A stretch of 49,677 bases of DNA from NCBI GenBank assembly GCA_051744245.1, contig JBNJCV010000006.1:1-49677 (forward strand), in the 5' to 3' direction. The stretch's first letter is position 1. Each line of letters opens with the position of its first letter. A program made the position numbers and the translations under genes. A model generated the notes under the pieces. That model worked only from the letters and a program-made list of their open reading frames with translations, did no database searches and was not told where the DNA came from. Origin of the DNA: M55B165 sp051744245 (GTDB lineage Bacteria > Actinomycetota > Humimicrobiia > Humimicrobiales > Humimicrobiaceae). This document shows, one piece after another, positions 44,664 through 49,677 of this stretch.

Positions 44664-44690
44664 ATTATACTTGTAAAGGGTTTGTAACAA
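44664..44690 (-). promoter_or_regulatory. Likely hydBGDA promoter with an overlapping inverted repeat
   Basis: A minus-strand TATAAT (44664-44669) fits a -10 box. Directly upstream, at 44671-44690, the 20-base sequence begins TTGT and ends ACAA, with TTGTAA facing TAACAA, which resembles a loose redox-repressor (Rex) site covering the -35 area. No clear -35 hexamer is seen. The match is visual only. Confidence 0.35.
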
Positions 44691-44714
44691 ATGAAAAATA
44701 GCATTATTCTTAAA

Positions 44715-45389
44715 TTATGTCAAACAATTCTGGCTTTTTTTAACTTTTTTTACATTATTCTCCAACCACTTAATCCAGCTATCTAATCCTTCCCCGGTCC
44801 TGCAGGAAAAGCTTATAACTTCTACCTGTGGATTTAGTTCTTCCACTTTTTTTAAGAAAAAATCTTTAGAGAAATCCCCCAGACCCAACATATCTATTTT
44901 ATTAAGCAAAACTAAGTCGCTTTTTATGAAAACCGGAGGATACTTTACTGGCTTGTCATCCCCTTCATTAACTGAAGAAAGGACTACCTTAAAGTTTTCT
45001 CCTAAATCAAAATTTACAGGACAAATCAGGTTACCCACATTTTCTATAAATAATATATCCAGACTATCCAATTCTATTTTGTCTAAAGCATTTTTAACCA
45101 TCGAAGCATTAAGGTGGCAGCTACCGCCAGTATTGATTTGTACCACATTATCTGTGTATTGCCTTATCTTTTCTGCATCATGGGTTGAAGATATATCACC
45201 TTCGATAACACCGATATGGTAATTTTTATTTAACTTTTTTAAGGATTGTATAATTAGGGAGGTTTTGCCTGCACCGGGAGAAGAAAGAAAGTTTAATGTT
45301 AAGATTTTATTTTTGGAAAATAATTTTTTATTTTCTTTTGCATGATCCTTATTATACTTTAAAACATTTTCTACTAATTCGATTTCCAT
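44715..45389 (-). CDS. hypB: Hydrogenase nickel-incorporation GTPase HypB
   Basis: The 224-residue G-protein has LSSPGAGKTS (P-loop, 35-44), GDISSTHDAEKI, the metal site GGSCHLN with Cys91 and His92, ENVGNLICP and NKID. It lacks the N-terminal histidine-rich stretch of nickel-storing HypB. It loads nickel into the large subunit. It is on the same strand as hydB, 68 bases upstream of it, with a ribosome site AGGTGG before the ATG. The usual partner HypA is not encoded in this window. Confidence 0.95.
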   Translation of the reverse strand: MEIELVENVLKYNKDHAKENKKLFSKNKILTLNFLSSPGAGKTSLIIQSLKKLNKNYHIGVIEGDISSTHDAEKIRQYTDNVVQINTGGSCHLNASMVKNALDKIELDSLDILFIENVGNLICPVNFDLGENFKVVLSSVNEGDDKPVKYPPVFIKSDLVLLNKIDMLGLGDFSKDFFLKKVEELNPQVEVISFSCRTGEGLDSWIKWLENNVKKVKKSQNCLT

Positions 45390-45417
45390 ATGCCACCTAT
45401 ACTAGATTTTCTTGCAT

Positions 45418-45466
45418 AATGTATACATTGTTTTACAATGCTACCTTATTTTAATTTAAGGGTCAA
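45418..45466 (-). promoter_or_regulatory. Palindromes and possible promoter upstream of hypB
   Basis: AATGTATACATT (45418-45429) is a perfect 12-base palindrome, overlapped by CATTG-N5-CAATG (45426-45440). On the minus strand TTGACC (45461-45466) and TAGCAT (45438-45443) are 17 bases apart, a possible promoter for hypB. The palindromes overlap its -10 side, as an operator would. Confidence 0.35.
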
Positions 45467-45479
45467 TAAGGAAAATAGG

Positions 45480-45508
45480 TTGACATAAATTTAATTCAAT
45501 TTTATATT
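45480..45508 (+). promoter_or_regulatory. Sigma-70-type promoter for the DUF1015 gene
   Basis: TTGACA (45480-45485) and TATATT (45503-45508) are separated by 17 bases and lie 38 bases before the ATG. This is the best match to a consensus promoter in the window. Confidence 0.6.
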
Positions 45509-45545
45509 ATATCAACGTTTTATTACTATTGCTTTAAGGATTTTT

Positions 45546-46793
45546 ATGGTAGAAATATCCCCTTTTAAGGGCATGTTTTACAATCAAACGAAAATACCTG
45601 ACTTATCAAAAGTTCTATCTCCTCCTTATGACATTATTACACCTGATTTAAAAAGCAACATTTCTAAATTCAGCCCTTATAATATTGTTAACCTCATACT
45701 CCCGGAGAAAAAAAATGGTAAAAATAAGTATGAATACGCCGGCTCCCTCCTGGAAAAATGGATAAAAGATGAAATACTGGTATTCGACAGAGAGGAGTGT
45801 TTTTACCTTTTTGAAGAAGAATTTAAATTAGAAAATTCTATAAAAAAAATACTGGGCTTTATCGGGTTAACTAAAATTGAACCTTATTCGGCAGGAAAAA
45901 TATTAAGACATGAAAATACATTAGCTAAACCAAAACAAGACAGGTTTAATTTGCTTAAAAAAACAAAGGCCAATTTCGGTCTTATTTATACAATATATAA
46001 AGACAGGAGCAATTTAATACAAAATATTGGCAGTAGAAAAAAGAAAGCAGATATTATTATCTCTCCCTTATATGACCAGAATTTAAAATTCAGATTATGG
46101 AAAGTAAAAGAGCAGCAGAATATAAAACAAATATCTGAACTAATGGATTCAAAATCCATCCTAATTGCTGACGGCCACCACCGGTACGAAACCTCTAAAT
46201 TATATATGGAAACTGTTAACGATTCTGGCGAGTCTAAAAATTATATATTGACCCTATTTGTAAACAGCAGCCAGAAAGATATCTCCATCTGGCCTACCTA
46301 CCGGCTGATTAAATTTAAAAAATTTCAAAAAACCCAGGACTATATAGACAGATTTAAAAAATATTTTAACATCCAGCTACGAGAAAACGCCAGCGATGCA
46401 CAAGTTATTTCAGAAATGACACGCCTTAAGAAAAAAAGCCAAAAAGTTTTTTGCCTTTATGACAGATCCGGGAAAGCCTATTTTTTAACCTTAAAGGCTA
46501 GTTCCGGCCATAAAAACAGCTGGAAAAATCTGGATGTAAACATTTTGCATAACTTAATTATTGGGAAAATAATTCCTAAAAATGATATCCAGAAAATATC
46601 CTTTAGCCACTCCATTGGTGAAGTATCCCAAAATATAGCTAACAACAACTTTGATTTGGCAATACTCCTTAATGCCCCCGAAATAGGCGAAGTGGAGGAT
46701 TTATCAGCCAAGGGATACCTGATGCCGCAAAAATCTACATATTTTTATCCTAAACCCTGCACAGGGCTAGTAATGTATAAATTCTATAAATAA
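45546..46793 (+). CDS. DUF1015 family protein
   Basis: The 415-residue protein starts with ISPFKGMFYNQ and continues with LSPPYDIITPD, the DUF1015 signatures, and has ILIADGHHRYET in the middle, the family's most conserved segment. The family is widespread in anaerobes and has no firm function; the HHRY motif suggests an enzyme. It is a single gene with its own promoter, divergent from hypB. It ends 2 bases before the stop of the convergent PEP carboxykinase gene. Confidence 0.88.
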   Translation: MVEISPFKGMFYNQTKIPDLSKVLSPPYDIITPDLKSNISKFSPYNIVNLILPEKKNGKNKYEYAGSLLEKWIKDEILVFDREECFYLFEEEFKLENSIKKILGFIGLTKIEPYSAGKILRHENTLAKPKQDRFNLLKKTKANFGLIYTIYKDRSNLIQNIGSRKKKADIIISPLYDQNLKFRLWKVKEQQNIKQISELMDSKSILIADGHHRYETSKLYMETVNDSGESKNYILTLFVNSSQKDISIWPTYRLIKFKKFQKTQDYIDRFKKYFNIQLRENASDAQVISEMTRLKKKSQKVFCLYDRSGKAYFLTLKASSGHKNSWKNLDVNILHNLIIGKIIPKNDIQKISFSHSIGEVSQNIANNNFDLAILLNAPEIGEVEDLSAKGYLMPQKSTYFYPKPCTGLVMYKFYK

Positions 46794-46795
46794 TC

Positions 46796-48667
46796 CTAGA
46801 ATTTACTGGGCTCTACATAGGTTCCCATCTTATCCAGTATATTTTCCAGTCTGTTCCTTTGCTCTTTTAATTGCTTAAATAAGATTGATGGTATTTTATC
46901 CCTTGACTCATTATAAATTTTTTCTATCCTATCCAGCTTTGAAAGATTCTCAGGTATTCTTAATGTAAACTGCTTTACATAATCCTGTGAGCTATAATCA
47001 TTGCCCAAAACTTCCTTAAACAGTCTTTTTAAATCTTGGTATTTAGGAATTAATCCTGTGCCAATGTCTATTGCATCTACTTCTTCATGAATCCTTAATT
47101 CCATCCATTTCAGCCAAATCCTTTTATCCAATATTGAGTTTAAATAGCTCCCATCTTTATCCTTTAAGAAATAATTAACTCCAAAGATTTGCGGGGGGTT
47201 GGCTACGTTTTCCCCAAAATCAATATTCATTTCCAGATATTTGCCAATTGGTATTGACAAGAAATCCATGTTAGACATAGGGTTAAATACCCTCACCCCA
47301 GTCTTGCCCAATGTAGCAGCAGTGGTTTCCGACTCCAGGGATGCGCCCATTAAAACTATCCCGTGCACCCAGTCGTAAGCCTGCTGTACTGGAACACTGG
47401 TATCCGAATCTCTGCCTCCATATATTATTCCTCCAACGGTTACCCCATCAGGATTATTGTAATTTTTATCAAGGTTTTTTAGGTTGGTAAGATTAGTGGT
47501 AAATCTTGCATTTTTATGAGAAGGGGTTATCTCGTTTCCTTTTTCATCAGTTTTTCCCGGCCACCATTTCCCTGAGTAATTTATTCCCTTTTCCGGCATT
47601 TCCGTGGGCTTTCCTATCCAGTAGGTATCTCCATCTTCAGTAACCAATATATTAGAAAAAATGGTTTCATTCTGGCTATGCAACACTTCCCATATTAAAG
47701 GATCGTCATCAGGATTTATATCCTTGATTATGCCAAATATTCCTTCCTCTACATTTACCGCCTTAACTTGGCCGTCAATATTTCTTATATAAGCTATATC
47801 ATCTCCAATAATTGTTTCGCCTGGAATCATGGCAGTTGAAGTTTTTCCACACATTGAAGGAAAAGCGCCCATAAAATAGGTAACCCTATCATTTGGACCA
47901 TGTATTCCACTTATAAACATGTGTTCTGTAAGCCACCCTTTCTCTGAAGACCGCCTGATTGCAAGCCTCATTGCTAACTTTTTTAATCCGATAGTATTTC
48001 CCCCATATTGGGTATTTACTGAATAAACTATTTCTTCTTTTGCGTCTATATAAATCCTTCTCTTGTCTATATCAACGCTTACTGCATTTTCAAGCCTTCC
48101 TTCAGAATGAACAAACTTAAAAAAGTTATCTTTATTTCCCCGTTTTACAAATTCATTATAACCCTGTCTGTATAATATAGATTCTGAATGTGCTACATAA
48201 CTTGAATCAGTCAACTGAACTGCTGGAATGCTAAATACCGAATCAGTTGGCCCCAGGCTAAAGAAAGCTACAATTAACTGCCTTCCTTCCATTATATTAT
48301 TAAAAAATCCAAATATCTCATTTAAGCCTTCTTCTTTATCTATGCTATTAAATCCGGCCCCTAATTCATCCCCTTTTTCTACTAAAAATTTTGTTTTTCC
48401 TTTATCCCTTGCCTGGTCATTATAGCCATCAAAATGGACTGTATGTCCTTCTATTGCCAACTTTTTTTCCTCTCCATCGCTAACTGCTTTATCTCTGATG
48501 TATTGTATATCTTCTTCTGATCCATCGCATACAAAAACGCTATCAGGATTAAGCATGCTAATATACTTATTTAAAAATTTATTTAAATAAGAATTGCTAA
48601 TTTTTTCTAATTTTTGGTAATTTTTTTTGCTAAATTTATCTTTTACTTTACTTAACTCAGTATTCAT
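46796..48667 (-). CDS. pckG: GTP-dependent phosphoenolpyruvate carboxykinase
   Basis: The 623-residue protein has the GTP-type P-loop FPSMCGKTSTAM with the reactive Cys273, IHGPND (255-260), the metal site GDDIAYIR (288-295) and the segment YGGRDSDTSVPVQQAYDW. ATP-type enzymes lack the cysteine in the P-loop. It interconverts oxaloacetate and PEP. AAGGAG lies five bases before the ATG. GTP-type enzymes are common in Actinomycetota. It lies 205 bases downstream of the 5S gene on the same strand. Confidence 0.95.
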   Translation of the reverse strand: MNTELSKVKDKFSKKNYQKLEKISNSYLNKFLNKYISMLNPDSVFVCDGSEEDIQYIRDKAVSDGEEKKLAIEGHTVHFDGYNDQARDKGKTKFLVEKGDELGAGFNSIDKEEGLNEIFGFFNNIMEGRQLIVAFFSLGPTDSVFSIPAVQLTDSSYVAHSESILYRQGYNEFVKRGNKDNFFKFVHSEGRLENAVSVDIDKRRIYIDAKEEIVYSVNTQYGGNTIGLKKLAMRLAIRRSSEKGWLTEHMFISGIHGPNDRVTYFMGAFPSMCGKTSTAMIPGETIIGDDIAYIRNIDGQVKAVNVEEGIFGIIKDINPDDDPLIWEVLHSQNETIFSNILVTEDGDTYWIGKPTEMPEKGINYSGKWWPGKTDEKGNEITPSHKNARFTTNLTNLKNLDKNYNNPDGVTVGGIIYGGRDSDTSVPVQQAYDWVHGIVLMGASLESETTAATLGKTGVRVFNPMSNMDFLSIPIGKYLEMNIDFGENVANPPQIFGVNYFLKDKDGSYLNSILDKRIWLKWMELRIHEEVDAIDIGTGLIPKYQDLKRLFKEVLGNDYSSQDYVKQFTLRIPENLSKLDRIEKIYNESRDKIPSILFKQLKEQRNRLENILDKMGTYVEPSKF

Positions 48668-48872
48668 AGATCTCCTTTTATATTTTTAAAAATATTCATA
48701 AATTACAAAAAATTTTATAACTTTGTAGAAATTATACTAAATATTCTAAAATAAATATAGTATTTAACAATTCTTTAATTTATTTTGATTAATCAAAAAA
48801 TATTCTTATTTTTAGCAATATTCAGGATTTTTTTAATAGTTTTGGTGAAAAAAGAAATGAGTGCATAAAAAA

Positions 48873-48986
48873 ACGGCGGCGACCTACTCTCCCACACCGT
48901 CTCCAGTGCAATACCATCGGCGCTGAAGGGCTTAACTTCTGTGTTCGGCATGGGAACAGGTGTTTCCCCTTCGCTATCGCCACCGT
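48873..48986 (-). rRNA. rrf: 5S ribosomal RNA
   Basis: The reverse complement begins ACGGTGGCGA and ends TCGCCGCCGT, which pair as the terminal helix of 5S rRNA. Between them are the conserved CCGAACACAGAAGTTAAG and GGGAGAGTAGGTCG segments. Length is about 114 bases; the ends may be off by a few. Seven T residues follow the 3' end on the minus strand (48867-48873), so the terminal helix plus T-run may terminate the rRNA operon. Confidence 0.96.
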
Positions 48987-49036
48987 ATACTTAAAAACTT
49001 CTATATTCTCTCAAAACTTCATAGCATTTTTTAGAA

Positions 49037-49677
<641 letters not shown>

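Overview
The window is a 49.7 kb chromosomal piece of an AT-rich anaerobic bacterium. By eye GC is in the thirties of percent; I did not compute it. Most genes lie on the minus strand. The gene order pdxS-pdxT-yebC-ruvC-ruvA-ruvB-queA-tgt-yajC-secD-secF-recJ-rel-MBL hydrolase-hisS-aspS combines the orders I recall from mycobacteria (pdxS/T, yebC, ruvCAB, yajC-secDF, rel, glyoxalase-like, hisS, aspS) and from Bacillus (ruvB-queA-tgt, recJ, hisS-aspS). Together with a GTP-type PEP carboxykinase and an EF-G paralogue this suggests a low-GC, deep-branching relative of Actinomycetota or another Gram-positive-type lineage. That placement is inference.

Region 1 (1-12360) is accessory: a sugar or sugar-acid catabolic locus. 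A left minus-strand arm holds an SDR dehydrogenase, an L-fucose-isomerase-family protein, an aldehyde dehydrogenase and a D-2-hydroxyacid dehydrogenase that runs off the window. A right minus-strand arm holds a DapA-family aldolase, a second hydroxyacid dehydrogenase, a cupin, a second aldehyde dehydrogenase and a xylulokinase. Between them sit two plus-strand GntR/FCD regulators that are mosaic duplicates of each other: long stretches are identical in DNA and the rest has diverged strongly. Next to them is the broken 3' part of a sugar ABC transporter ATPase gene.

Region 2 (12377-31093) is a long, almost gap-free minus-strand housekeeping run for translation, (p)ppGpp signalling, recombination repair, Sec secretion, queuosine and PLP synthesis, and membrane proteolysis. 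The right catabolic arm follows aspS by only 16 bases, so it may be read from the housekeeping transcript.

Region 3 (31306-34795) has a divergent EF-G-like GTPase with altered switch residues, overlapped by a membrane-anchored Ig-like plus CBM9-like protein, and a small ribbon-helix-helix protein.

Region 4 (34926-45389) is a [NiFe] hydrogenase locus. hypF-C-D-E runs on the plus strand. It converges on hypB and hydB-G-D-A plus a maturation protease on the minus strand. The four structural subunits match a group 3b (NADP-linked sulfhydrogenase type) enzyme. A 665-base stretch without a clear gene separates the two halves, and hypA is not in the window.

Region 5 (45546-49677) has a DUF1015 gene, GTP-dependent PEP carboxykinase, a 5S rRNA and the 3' part of a 23S rRNA, the last three on the minus strand. 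No tRNA, insertion sequence or CRISPR array was recognised.
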